Assembly: GCA_035718045.1 (NCBI GenBank)
Contig: DASTHV010000037.1
Coordinates: forward strand, 1-17,839
Length of the DNA: 17,839 nt
Source of the DNA: DASTHV01 sp035718045
GTDB taxonomy: Bacteria > Patescibacteriota > Saccharimonadia > Saccharimonadales > UBA10212
Direction of reading: 5' to 3'
Shown here in pieces: positions 6,773 through 13,503 of the stretch. The notes below the pieces were generated by a model. It was not told the DNA's origin. It ran no database searches and saw nothing but the letters and a program-made list of their open reading frames with translations. Position 1 is the first letter of the stretch. Every line of letters starts with the position of its first letter. The translations under genes and the position numbers were made by a program.

Positions 6773-9019
6773 ATGGCAAAAAAAGCAAAACGTGGCCGGC
6801 CGCCCGGCAAAAAGGTGGCTAAAAAAAGTCAAAGCAACCGCGATACCGCCGCCTTTTGGCGCTCGCTAGCTGCTGTAGCCTTGATTATCCTAGGTGTGGT
6901 TTTATTGTTTGGCTCGATTATCAACGCTCCGATTCCCCACAGTGTTTGGCATGGTTCCTGGTGGGCGCTAGGCGCCGCTACGGTAATCGCGCCGGTTGCT
7001 TTGATTTATCTAGGCTCGCTGAAATTTATTAACGAGGAACGGCGAACACCACTGCCCAACATGATTGGCACAATCGGTCTGCTGGTGTTCTTTGCCAGTT
7101 GGCTGCACACCGCCTTTTTGCATACTGGCGCAAACGGTATTACATTGGTGGGCGGCCACGGCGGACACGTCGGTCAAACAATCGGCAACGCTCTGGCTAG
7201 TGCCATGGGGCGCTTTTTAGCTTCGCTAGTATTCTTTTTGCTGACAATTTTTTCGTTTTTGTTCACCTTCGCTATCGACCCGCGCTCACTACTGAAATTA
7301 TTCGATTTATTCCGTCGCGCACCCAAAGAGGGAGAAGAAGATTTAGCTCAACTTAAGGCTAAGATGAACCCGGAGTTCGAGCTGCACGAAGGAGTACCGG
7401 TAGAGCACGGCGCTGCCCAAGCGCGTATGACCAGCCTGCGTAACACCGCTCAAAAGATGACGCCGGGCGAAGAACACGCCGCCTTAACTACGGCCAGTGA
7501 TCCGGACTGGCAGTTCCCGCCGCTGGATCTGCTGAGCGACAAGCAGGACAAGGCCGACGCCGGTGACGTAAAGGGCAACGCCGAGATTATTAAAGACAGT
7601 TTTGCCAATTTTAACATCGACGTCGCAGTGGAGGGCGCTAATGTCGGACCGCGGGTTACACAGTACACGCTTAAACCGCCTACAGGCGTAAAACTAACCC
7701 GTATGACGGCGCTGGAGAATAACTTAGCGCTGGACTTGGCGGCTACCAGCATCCGTATGGAGGCGCCGATTCCCGGCAAACGAGCGGTGGGCATTGAGGT
7801 GCCGAATGTAAAACCGGCTACGGTAACTATTCGCGGCCTGCTTTCCAGCAGCGAATGGCATGAACAAACCGGATCACTGAATTTCGTAATCGGCAAAGAC
7901 ATTACCGGCACACCAATCGTCGGTGATTTGGAGCGCATGCCCCACTTATTGATTGCCGGCCAGACGGGCTCTGGTAAATCGGTAATGATTAACACGCTGC
8001 TAACCAGCTTGCTGTATCGCAACAGCCCCTCCGACCTTAAACTGATCCTAGTCGATCCTAAGCAGGTAGAAATGGCTCCATACCGCGACATACCGCATTT
8101 GCTGGCGCCGGTCATAAATGAGCCTGAAAAATGCATCAGCGCGCTTAAATGGGCGGTGGCCGAGATGGAACGCCGCTTAAAAGCTTTTGCCGAAGAAGGT
8201 AAGCGTAACATCGGCGAATACAACAACCTCAAAAAAGAAGAGGGGATGCCCTATATCGTGATTGTGATTGACGAGTTGGCCGACCTTATGATGATGGCCG
8301 CCCGCGACGTTGAAGCCCTGGTAGTGCGGCTGGCCCAAAAAGCTCGGGCTGCCGGTATCCATCTGGTGATTGCCACCCAGCGCCCCAGCGTAGATGTTAT
8401 TACCGGCCTGATTAAGGCCAACGTGCCGGCGCGCATCGCGTTTACGACGGTCAGCCAGGTAGACAGCCGCACGATTATCGATCAAGTTGGCGCCGAAAAA
8501 TTGCTGGGCCGCGGGGACGCTTTGTTTTCAATCCCTGAATACACCAAGCCTAAGCGCCTGCAGGCGGCTTTGATAAACGATGGCGAGACCGCAAAGATCT
8601 GCGACTTCTTACGTGGCCAGCGCCCGCCTAATTATGATGAAGAAGTGATTAGCCAACCGGTGCAGCTGTCCGGCCGCGGCGGCATGGTAGCTAGCATCGG
8701 CCACGAAGAAGAAGACGATCCGATGCTTAAAGACGCCGTAGACGTGGTAGCTACGGCCGGCAAGGCCAGCACCAGCTTGCTGCAGCGCAAATTGCGGGTC
8801 GGTTATGGCCGGGCGTCACGCCTGATGGACATCATGGAAGAACGCGGAATAATCGCTATGAGCGACGGTAGCAACCGTCCCCGTGAAGTACTGGTAAGTG
8901 GCGCCGATGAAGTATTTGGTAGTGGCGCAGCGGCGCCGGCCGAACCTCAGCCAGTTGCCGCCACAGTCGAGGAAGCCGGCGATGCTGGCGGCGATGTCTA
9001 CGATGATATGCCCGACTAA
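6773..9019 (+). CDS. ftsK: DNA translocase FtsK/SpoIIIE
   Basis: FtsK is a septum-anchored hexameric ATPase that pumps chromosome DNA during division. The 748-residue protein begins with a Lys/Arg-rich cytoplasmic tail (1-28), followed by four hydrophobic segments (about 31-50, 65-84, 97-117, 145-168). A polar linker leads to the motor: alpha domain from about 265, Walker A GQTGSGKS (396-403), Walker B IVIVIDE (495-501) and ATQRPSV (534-540). After a Gly-rich linker, a winged-helix gamma domain (about 650-710, VATAGKASTSLLQRKLRVGYGRASRLMDIMEERG) is the part that in other bacteria reads polar KOPS-type DNA signals. The tail is Ala/Glu/Asp-rich. It is shorter than the E. coli form and closer to SpoIIIE-type length. 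It has two tandem promoters and no ribosome binding site. Confidence 0.96.
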   Translation: MAKKAKRGRPPGKKVAKKSQSNRDTAAFWRSLAAVALIILGVVLLFGSIINAPIPHSVWHGSWWALGAATVIAPVALIYLGSLKFINEERRTPLPNMIGTIGLLVFFASWLHTAFLHTGANGITLVGGHGGHVGQTIGNALASAMGRFLASLVFFLLTIFSFLFTFAIDPRSLLKLFDLFRRAPKEGEEDLAQLKAKMNPEFELHEGVPVEHGAAQARMTSLRNTAQKMTPGEEHAALTTASDPDWQFPPLDLLSDKQDKADAGDVKGNAEIIKDSFANFNIDVAVEGANVGPRVTQYTLKPPTGVKLTRMTALENNLALDLAATSIRMEAPIPGKRAVGIEVPNVKPATVTIRGLLSSSEWHEQTGSLNFVIGKDITGTPIVGDLERMPHLLIAGQTGSGKSVMINTLLTSLLYRNSPSDLKLILVDPKQVEMAPYRDIPHLLAPVINEPEKCISALKWAVAEMERRLKAFAEEGKRNIGEYNNLKKEEGMPYIVIVIDELADLMMMAARDVEALVVRLAQKARAAGIHLVIATQRPSVDVITGLIKANVPARIAFTTVSQVDSRTIIDQVGAEKLLGRGDALFSIPEYTKPKRLQAALINDGETAKICDFLRGQRPPNYDEEVISQPVQLSGRGGMVASIGHEEEDDPMLKDAVDVVATAGKASTSLLQRKLRVGYGRASRLMDIMEERGIIAMSDGSNRPREVLVSGADEVFGSGAAAPAEPQPVAATVEEAGDAGGDVYDDMPD

Positions 9020-9025
9020 CGGTCG

Positions 9026-9179
9026 CCCCCAGCCTTACCGGGCCAGTCGAAAAACCAGATGGTCACTCGTCACTCTTCAAAAGTGAATCTGCGCGCGCAA
9101 GCAAAGCTCGTGCTCGATTACTGCTTTTGCCTCACTCTTCGCTCCCTCTGTTTTTCTCAAATCCCGATAAGGCTGGAGG
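9026..9179 (+). repeat. Long nested intergenic hairpin between ftsK and the gtrA-like gene
   Basis: CCAGCCTTA (9029-9037) pairs perfectly with TAAGGCTGG (9168-9176). After one mismatch CGGG (9039-9042) pairs with CCCG (9163-9166); further in, GAAAAA (9049-9054) pairs with TTTTTC (9151-9156) and, past one bulged C, CAGA (9056-9059) pairs with TCTG (9147-9150). The ~85-nt interior is rich in CACTC, GCGCGC and GCTCG words and includes GCAAA (from 9103) opposite TTTGC. It lies between two convergent genes, so it could also end transcription from both sides, though the T-run is inside the 3' arm rather than after it. Confidence 0.75.
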
Positions 9180-9201
9180 CTCGCTCCACTAATAGAGGAC
9201 C

Positions 9202-9732
9202 CTAGTTAAGTTGGGCTTTAAGCCGCTGAGGCGAAAAGGCAAAGACATTGCTGACGGCGTAGCTAAACAGCCCTAGGCCCGCGGCGATGGTCAAGCTGGC
9301 CAGCATGTACTGCAGGCCAGCTATATTCACTAGTACAAAAAAGATGGCTTGCCCGGCGCCAAAGCCGCTGGCCCGGATTCCATACCACTTAAACAAAGCC
9401 TTTAGCCAGTAAGTTTCCCGGTCGCCAAAAGTCAGATAACGGTTCAACAAAAAACCGATCTGCATCATTACCGCGTTCTCGATAAGGTAGCCAAAGATAG
9501 GCTTTAGGCCGGCGCCTGAAACTGTCGTATATAGTATTAAAAAGCCTAAGCCGGTAGTGAATATGCCGATAGTGCTAAAACGAATCCAGCGCCAAAAATG
9601 GGCTTTAAACAAGTAGCGGGCGTAATCTCTTATATTATTTCGTATATTTTCAGGTTTGAAGTTTTCGCCTGGTGGCTGAGTATATATCTTTTTTATTAGT
9701 TTCTTAAACGTCTGAACCAAATGAACCCCCAA
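9202..9732 (-). CDS. GtrA-like family membrane protein
   Basis: The protein (176 residues if started at the TTG at 9732) matches the GtrA-like family, small four-helix membrane proteins linked in other bacteria to moving lipid-linked sugars for cell-surface glycans. An N-terminal charged amphipathic region (1-45) is followed by four hydrophobic segments (about 50-70, 80-97, 115-135, 142-162). The family signatures are visible as MQIGFLLNRYLTF (90-102) and the terminal AVSNVFAF (158-165). No glycosyltransferase gene is adjacent. The start is uncertain: a -10-like TATAAC abuts the TTG at 9732, so the in-frame TTG at 9720 is an alternative. It is the only gene between ftsK and rpsF on this strand. 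Confidence 0.8.
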   Translation of the reverse strand: MGVHLVQTFKKLIKKIYTQPPGENFKPENIRNNIRDYARYLFKAHFWRWIRFSTIGIFTTGLGFLILYTTVSGAGLKPIFGYLIENAVMMQIGFLLNRYLTFGDRETYWLKALFKWYGIRASGFGAGQAIFFVLVNIAGLQYMLASLTIAAGLGLFSYAVSNVFAFSPQRLKAQLN

Positions 9733-9812
9733 GTTATAGACTCTTAAGCATAACTTAAAAGGGTACTGGGTAGCAATAGATAAGGGGCCAGTAGGACCCT
9801 ATTGGCCAGCGG

Positions 9813-9841
9813 TTGACTAACAGAGGTAAATGAGCTAAAAT
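9813..9841 (+). promoter_or_regulatory. Promoter of the rpsF-ssb-rpsR operon
   Basis: TTGACT (9813-9818) and TAAAAT (9836-9841) are spaced 17 bp apart. Transcription should start near 9848 and give a leader of about 70 nt. Just upstream GGCCA (9786-9790) and TGGCC (9803-9807) form an interrupted palindrome that could be an operator. TCAGGT occurs twice around the start (9845-9850 and 9862-9867). Confidence 0.65.
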
Positions 9842-9864
9842 AACTCAGGTAATTAACTAATTCA

Positions 9865-9901
9865 GGTCGGAGCGATCTTTTTCGGCGTCCGGCCCGAGAC
9901 C
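9865..9901 (+). promoter_or_regulatory. Candidate S6:S18-binding leader hairpin
   Basis: In the rpsF leader, GGT (9865-9867) pairs with ACC (9899-9901) and CGGA (9868-9871) with TCCG (9888-9891), topped by CGA/TCG (9873-9875, 9882-9884) with a T-rich loop. This leaves an unpaired GCCCGAG on the 3' side (9892-9898) that contains CCG next to the closing stem. An asymmetric loop with CCG is the known hallmark of the rpsF leader element bound by the S6:S18 complex, and both proteins are encoded in this operon. Identification is by eye. Confidence 0.5.
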
Positions 9902-9918
9902 AAGGGAAGGAGTTTGGA

Positions 9919-10302
9919 TTGAATATATATGAAATCGCGGTGCTTTATCATCCGGATCTTGAGATAGATCTGGCCAAAGCCGAAGATCGTATAAAAAAAA
10001 TTATCACCGACAACGGCGGTAAAATCACTAAAACTGATAATTGGGGCAAACGTAAACTGGCTTACCCGATCGCCAAGCAAGAGTTCGCAGTCTATGTTTT
10101 TTATACGGTAGAAATGCCGGCCGAAAACGTCACTAAGGTTGAACAAACATTTAATATAACAGACGAAATCATCCGGTTCTTAATAACCCGTCCGGATCTG
10201 AAGGCGATGGCCAAGGCCGAGGCCCAGGCCGCTGAAAAGGCCAAAAAAGCCGCCGAAAGAAACGAAAAAGACACCACCCAAACCGAAGAGCAGAAGCAGT
10301 AA
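9919..10302 (+). CDS. rpsF: Small ribosomal subunit protein bS6
   Basis: The 127-residue protein has the S6 pattern: MNIYEIAVLYHPDLE at the N-terminus, WGKRKLAYPIAKQEFAVYVFY (residues 42-62) and the terminal IIRFLITRPD. An Ala/Lys/Glu-rich tail of about 28 residues (100-127) follows, as in many S6 proteins. S6 forms a dimer with S18 on the 30S platform; S15, encoded at 393, binds beforehand. The start is a TTG at 9919 with a strong GGAAGGAG (9905-9912) 6 nt before it; the nearby ATG at 9929 is out of frame. It is first in the operon rpsF-ssb-small ORF-rpsR. Confidence 0.95.
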   Translation: MNIYEIAVLYHPDLEIDLAKAEDRIKKIITDNGGKITKTDNWGKRKLAYPIAKQEFAVYVFYTVEMPAENVTKVEQTFNITDEIIRFLITRPDLKAMAKAEAQAAEKAKKAAERNEKDTTQTEEQKQ

Positions 10303-10323
10303 TATAGTTGTAGGAGTAAGACG

Positions 10324-10800
10324 ATGGCAAGAAGTTTCAATCAAGTAACATTAATGGGCAACCTAACGCGTGACCCAGAACTACGCACCACGCCAAACGG
10401 TGCTAGCGTGTGTGGCTTTAGTTTGGCGCTGAACCGTAGCTACAAAAACAGCGAAGGTAACTGGACCGAAGTTACTGACTATATCGATATCGTGGCCTGG
10501 GGGCCTTTGGGTGAACGGGTGGCTCAGTATTTGACCAAAGGCCGACCGGCGCTGGTCAGCGGCCGCCTACAGAGCCGCAGCTGGGAACAAGACGGCGTCA
10601 AGCGCAGCAAGGTAGAGGTGGTAGCTAATGACGTGACGTTTCTGGGTGGGCCTGGCGGCGGAGGCGGTGGCGCCCCAGCCAGCGACGACGACCAAATGGC
10701 TACCGCGCCAGCTCCCAAGAAATCATCTAAAAAGGACGAAGATGTCGTTATCGAGGACATTGGCGATGAGCCGATCAACCTCGACGACATCCCGTTTTAA
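10324..10800 (+). CDS. ssb: Single-stranded DNA-binding protein
   Basis: The protein has 158 residues. The OB fold covers about 1-112, with typical N-terminal NQVTLMGNLTRDPELR (6-21), DYIDIVAWG (52-60) and LVSGRLQSRSWEQDG (77-91). A Gly-rich stretch (112-120) and an acidic disordered tail end in DDIPF, the conserved tip that recruits repair and replication partners. It coats single-stranded DNA in replication and repair. GGAG at 10313-10316 lies about 7 nt before the ATG. It is located 21 nt after rpsF, as in most bacteria; the stop is 1 nt before a long intergenic hairpin that separates it from the last two genes of the operon. Confidence 0.96.
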   Translation: MARSFNQVTLMGNLTRDPELRTTPNGASVCGFSLALNRSYKNSEGNWTEVTDYIDIVAWGPLGERVAQYLTKGRPALVSGRLQSRSWEQDGVKRSKVEVVANDVTFLGGPGGGGGGAPASDDDQMATAPAPKKSSKKDEDVVIEDIGDEPINLDDIPF

Positions 10801-10801
10801 C

Positions 10802-10918
10802 GAGCTTTGATCATGGCGAATTACGTTGTCAGAACCTGCGCGCTTCACTCGCAGTATGTTAAATACAGCTCGCTGCAGTGCTCGGTTCTTTCTAGTACTC
10901 CGCTCACGCTAAAAGCTC
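10802..10918 (+). repeat. Long nested intergenic hairpin between ssb and the small ORF/rpsR
   Basis: GAGCTTT (10802-10808) pairs with AAAGCTC (10912-10918) and AGAACC (10831-10836) with GGTTCT (10884-10889). A partly paired segment joins these (GCGAATTAC near 10817 with GTACTCCGC near 10896, 7 of 9). The inside contains CTGCG-CGCAG (10836-10840 with 10850-10854) and CAGC/GCTG (10866-10875). CCGCTCACGC (10900-10909) is identical to 5916-5925. It sits within an operon, so if it is transcribed it is part of the rpsF-rpsR mRNA. Confidence 0.7.
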
Positions 10919-10937
10919 TTTAGACGAAAGGATAACA

Positions 10938-11111
10938 ATGGAAAAACCCCTTAAATCATTCGAAGAGGAGATGGCTGAATATACGGCTTTTGCCCTTGGC
11001 ATTCCTATGGAGCACGCTCAGCAACTAGCCAATGAAGCTTCTTTTCCAAATCCAATTCTTGTTGAAGATGTTCAGCAACTAGATCATGAAGTAGAAGTAA
11101 AAGGAGAATAA
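10938..11111 (+). CDS. 57-residue ORF overlapping the rpsR start
   Basis: This 57-residue acidic protein starts MEKPLKSFEEEMAEYTAF and ends VEVKGE. I do not recognise it. It looks helical over 6-34, with no membrane segment. AAAGGA about 6 nt before the ATG is a good ribosome binding site. Its TAA stop shares one base with the rpsR ATG (TAATG at 11109-11113), and the rpsR ribosome binding site (AAAAGGAGAA) lies within its last codons, so translation of the two is likely coupled. The position between ssb and rpsR and the overlap support a real gene; the function is unknown. Confidence 0.65.
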   Translation: MEKPLKSFEEEMAEYTAFALGIPMEHAQQLANEASFPNPILVEDVQQLDHEVEVKGE

Positions 11112-11314
11112 TGGTAAAGATTTTTAAACATAGAACCGACATAGCGTTTTTTGACTATAAGGACTTTAAAACCTTGCAGCGCTATGTTAATCAGTATGGG
11201 CAGATAGAGCCGCGCAAGCGCACCGGCTTGACCGAATCCAAACAGCGCCAGCTGGCCCGCGCCATCAAGCGCGCCCGCCACATAGCGCTTTTACCATTCG
11301 TATCTAACGGATAG
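11111..11314 (+). CDS. rpsR: Small ribosomal subunit protein bS18
   Basis: The 67-residue protein carries the S18 core: FFDYKDFKTLQRYVNQYGQI (13-32), RKRTGL (35-40) and RAIKRARHIALLPFV (50-64). The length is typical for short S18 forms. S18 pairs with S6 on the 30S platform. It closes the rpsF-ssb-rpsR operon, the usual order, with one extra small ORF inserted. The AAGGAG immediately upstream and the 1-nt overlap with the preceding stop make ATG 11111 certain. No Zn-binding Cys are present. Confidence 0.95.
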   Translation: MVKIFKHRTDIAFFDYKDFKTLQRYVNQYGQIEPRKRTGLTESKQRQLARAIKRARHIALLPFVSNG

Positions 11315-11320
11315 AGCACA

Positions 11321-11653
11321 TTGGACAAGGTAGCTCCATCGGTTTTAGTAAAGCGATTGGAAGTGGAGATTAGGCAAGTTCTACGCCGGACTGACCAGGC
11401 CAAATTGCCGCTCAAGTACCGCGAAGCATTAGCTCAACTGGGACAAAACCTGTTAGATATAAGAATATACGTGAACGCCTACGAATTTTCAGAGGACCGG
11501 CAGGAACAATTGGATAACGCCAAAACGGCTAAAAAATGGCTGACTAAGGCTCGGCAGTATATCTTAAAAGCCAGCGAAGCCGACATTTTCGGTGCCATTG
11601 AGGTAGCCCATTTGAGTGCCCGAATCGATCAGTTAATCGGAGAATTAAAATAA
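11321..11653 (+). CDS. All-helical protein of unknown function
   Basis: This 110-residue protein seems fully alpha-helical, with several amphipathic segments (5-25, 30-53, 58-83, 89-109), as in a four-helix bundle. There are no Cys, no signal peptide and no membrane segment. I do not recognise the family. The TTG at 11321 is 6 nt after the rpsR stop and lacks a clear Shine-Dalgarno, so translation probably depends on ribosomes leaving rpsR. Its stop is 1 nt before the efp ATG. This tight packing between rpsR and efp argues that it is translated and belongs to the same transcript. Confidence 0.75.
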   Translation: MDKVAPSVLVKRLEVEIRQVLRRTDQAKLPLKYREALAQLGQNLLDIRIYVNAYEFSEDRQEQLDNAKTAKKWLTKARQYILKASEADIFGAIEVAHLSARIDQLIGELK

Positions 11654-11654
11654 A

Positions 11655-12218
11655 ATGGCCCTATCGATAACTAACTTACGTAAAGGAACTATTTTTGAAC
11701 TGGACGGCGAGCCGTTTAGGGTAGTTGAGTATAGCCATAAAGTTATGGGACGGGGCGGTGCTAGTGTGAATGTCAAAATCAAAAGCTTAATTGACGGCAA
11801 GGTGTTAAATAAGACTTTCCATGGTAATGAAACCGTAGATAGCGCCGATGTGACCAACCGGCCGGCACAATATCTGTACAGTGACAATAACAAATCATAC
11901 TTTATGGACCCCAACAGCTACGAGCAGTTTGAGTTGGACATCGAAGCTATGGAGGGCAAGACCGGTTATATGCGTGAAGGCGACCAAGCGACTGCCCAGT
12001 TTTTCAATGGGCGGATTATCAATATTGAACTACCCAAAAACGTGCCGCTAAAAGTTACCTACGCCGAAAACGCCGTGCGCGGCGACACCAGCTCGGCCAT
12101 CACTAAAAACGCTACTTTGGAAACCGGTATAACCGTTAAGGTACCGGCCTTTATCAAACAAGGCGATGTGATTAGCGTGGACACGTCTACGGGGGCGTAC
12201 CGCGAAAGGGTCAAATGA
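11655..12218 (+). CDS. efp: Elongation factor P
   Basis: EF-P enters the ribosomal E site and rescues ribosomes stalled on polyproline. The 187-residue length is full, with the KOW-like domain (1-65), the central OB domain (about 70-125) and the C-terminal OB domain with GDVISVDTSTGAYRERVK. In the tip loop, where the modified residue sits, this protein reads VMGRGGAS (30-37) instead of the common PGKGxA. Arg 33 therefore replaces the Lys modified by EpmA or other enzymes, as in Arg-type EF-Ps. No EarP-like rhamnosyltransferase or EpmA/B gene is in the window. The start ATG is 1 nt after the previous stop; the stop overlaps the next start (ATGA). Confidence 0.96.
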   Translation: MALSITNLRKGTIFELDGEPFRVVEYSHKVMGRGGASVNVKIKSLIDGKVLNKTFHGNETVDSADVTNRPAQYLYSDNNKSYFMDPNSYEQFELDIEAMEGKTGYMREGDQATAQFFNGRIINIELPKNVPLKVTYAENAVRGDTSSAITKNATLETGITVKVPAFIKQGDVISVDTSTGAYRERVK

Positions 12219-12712
12219 TTCCAGAACATCGGATTGACAGACAGCGCTATTGGCTGGCCTATTTTTTTGATGGAATGCCGGTGGGCGCCCAATTTAAGCC
12301 CGGAGCTTTGCACCTGACTATAATCACCTGGTTCGTGGTTGATATAGATGAAAAAGACCTATTAGATTCATTTAAAAGCACTTTTAAAAACACTAAGTCG
12401 TTCGATGTGAAAACTGGCGAACTGGTCCGGTTCGGTCCCAAAAAAGACGTGCCGGTCAGACTGCTCCAATCCAGTGAAACGGTAATGAATTTACACCGGC
12501 GCGCGCTGGATTGGTTCGAACAAATCAACGCCCGCTGGGCAGTAAAAGACCCACACGCCGGGCCCGGCTACATGCCACACATCCGCCAACGGGAAGAGAA
12601 CAAACTGGCTGCCGGCGAGGTAGTCCGTATAAACTCGTTAAGTATTGTCAAAGCCCGGCGACGCGAGGACGATATAAGGACCGTGGCCGAAAAAGTGGTT
12701 TTTGATGAATAA
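12215..12712 (+). CDS. Probable 2H phosphoesterase-like protein (2'-5' RNA ligase superfamily)
   Basis: The 165-residue protein has one clear 2H motif, HLTI (33-36), and a second candidate HIRQ (122-125) after GPGYMP. In the 2H superfamily each His is normally followed by hydrophobic-Thr/Ser; here the second Thr is Arg. Members cleave or form cyclic phosphate or 2'-5' bonds in RNA. The arrangement of strands and the spacing (about 89 residues) fit the family, but the altered second motif lowers certainty about catalysis. It overlaps efp by four bases (ATGA) and the tlyA-like gene by a few bases, so it lies inside a translationally coupled operon with translation and rRNA-modification genes. 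Confidence 0.6.
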   Translation: MIPEHRIDRQRYWLAYFFDGMPVGAQFKPGALHLTIITWFVVDIDEKDLLDSFKSTFKNTKSFDVKTGELVRFGPKKDVPVRLLQSSETVMNLHRRALDWFEQINARWAVKDPHAGPGYMPHIRQREENKLAAGEVVRINSLSIVKARRREDDIRTVAEKVVFDE

Positions 12713-13463
12713 GATTAGGTTGGACCAAGCCTTGGTGCAGGCCGGGATGGCGCCATCACGGACTAAGGCGGCGGCGCTGATTATGGCCGGGCAAGTTAAG
12801 GTAGACGGCCGGCGGGCCGACAAGTCCGGTCACTTCGTAGGCCCGGACGCCCAATTGGAGATCCTGGCGCCGCCGCCCTACGTATCACGCGGCGGCGATA
12901 AGCTAGCCAGCGTGGCGGACAAACTAGGCCTGGATTTTAAAGGAAAAATCGTCCTGGATGTGGGCAGCAGCACCGGCGGCTTTACGGATTACGCCTTGCA
13001 GCGCGGCGCCGCTAAGGTGTACGCGGTTGATGTGGGCACCGGCCAGTTGGACTGGCGGCTGCGCAATGATAGCCGCGTGGTGGTCGCCGAGCGCACCGAT
13101 ATCCGCGACGTGCAGGAGCTGCCGGATCCGATTGATATCGTGGTGATTGATGTTTCATTCATATCCTTAAGACTGATCATGCCGGCGGTAGTTCGATTAT
13201 CTTCTCCCCAGACAAAAGTCGTGGCGATGGCCAAGCCGCACTTCGAAGCCGACTACGTGACCGCCTCCAAGCATAAGGGCGTGATTAAAAATAATACCAT
13301 CCGCCGCGAAATCTTAAAGAAGGTGGAAAATGATATGAGACGCTGGTTCGTAGTAATAGACAAGGCCGATTCGCAGGTTCTGGGCCGCAAAGGCAACCAG
13401 GAGCGATTTTTCCTTCTTAAACTCCTAAAGAATCCCGCGGCAAAACAGTCTGCTAAACCATAA
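12705..13463 (+). CDS. tlyA: TlyA family rRNA 2'-O-methyltransferase (S4 + FtsJ domains)
   Basis: The N-terminal S4 RNA-binding domain (about 3-57, RLDQALVQAGMAPSRTKAAALI) is followed by the family linker YVSRGGDKL (59-67) and an FtsJ-type methyltransferase with the SAM motif DVGSSTGGFTD (85-95). The likely K-D-K-E catalytic set is K66, D149 (IDVSF), K178 (KPHFE) and E233. TlyA enzymes methylate ribose in rRNA (16S and 23S in mycobacteria). The usual KPQFE is KPHFE. At 252 residues it is of normal length, with a short Lys-rich tail. I chose ATG at 12705, which overlaps the preceding stop; a TTG one codon earlier is possible. It is the last gene of the operon, before a new promoter. Confidence 0.93.
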   Translation: MNKIRLDQALVQAGMAPSRTKAAALIMAGQVKVDGRRADKSGHFVGPDAQLEILAPPPYVSRGGDKLASVADKLGLDFKGKIVLDVGSSTGGFTDYALQRGAAKVYAVDVGTGQLDWRLRNDSRVVVAERTDIRDVQELPDPIDIVVIDVSFISLRLIMPAVVRLSSPQTKVVAMAKPHFEADYVTASKHKGVIKNNTIRREILKKVENDMRRWFVVIDKADSQVLGRKGNQERFFLLKLLKNPAAKQSAKP

Positions 13464-13468
13464 GATTC

Positions 13469-13497
13469 TTGACTTTTAAGGTGTTTTGCGGTACTCT
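13469..13497 (+). promoter_or_regulatory. Promoter of the lysozyme-like gene
   Basis: TTGACT (13469-13474) and TACTCT (13492-13497) are spaced 17 bp apart. The expected start near 13504 gives a leader of about 175 nt, the longest in the window. Confidence 0.55.
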
Positions 13498-13503
13498 CGC
13501 GGA

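Noticed and set aside
7450..8232. 260-residue open frame on the minus strand inside ftsK
   Set aside because: It is antisense to the conserved FtsK motor (Walker A and B), has no recognisable protein character and is explained by codon bias of the real gene.
9929..9931. ATG near the rpsF start
   Set aside because: It is out of frame with the S6 sequence; the TTG at 9919 has a strong Shine-Dalgarno and gives the correct N-terminus.
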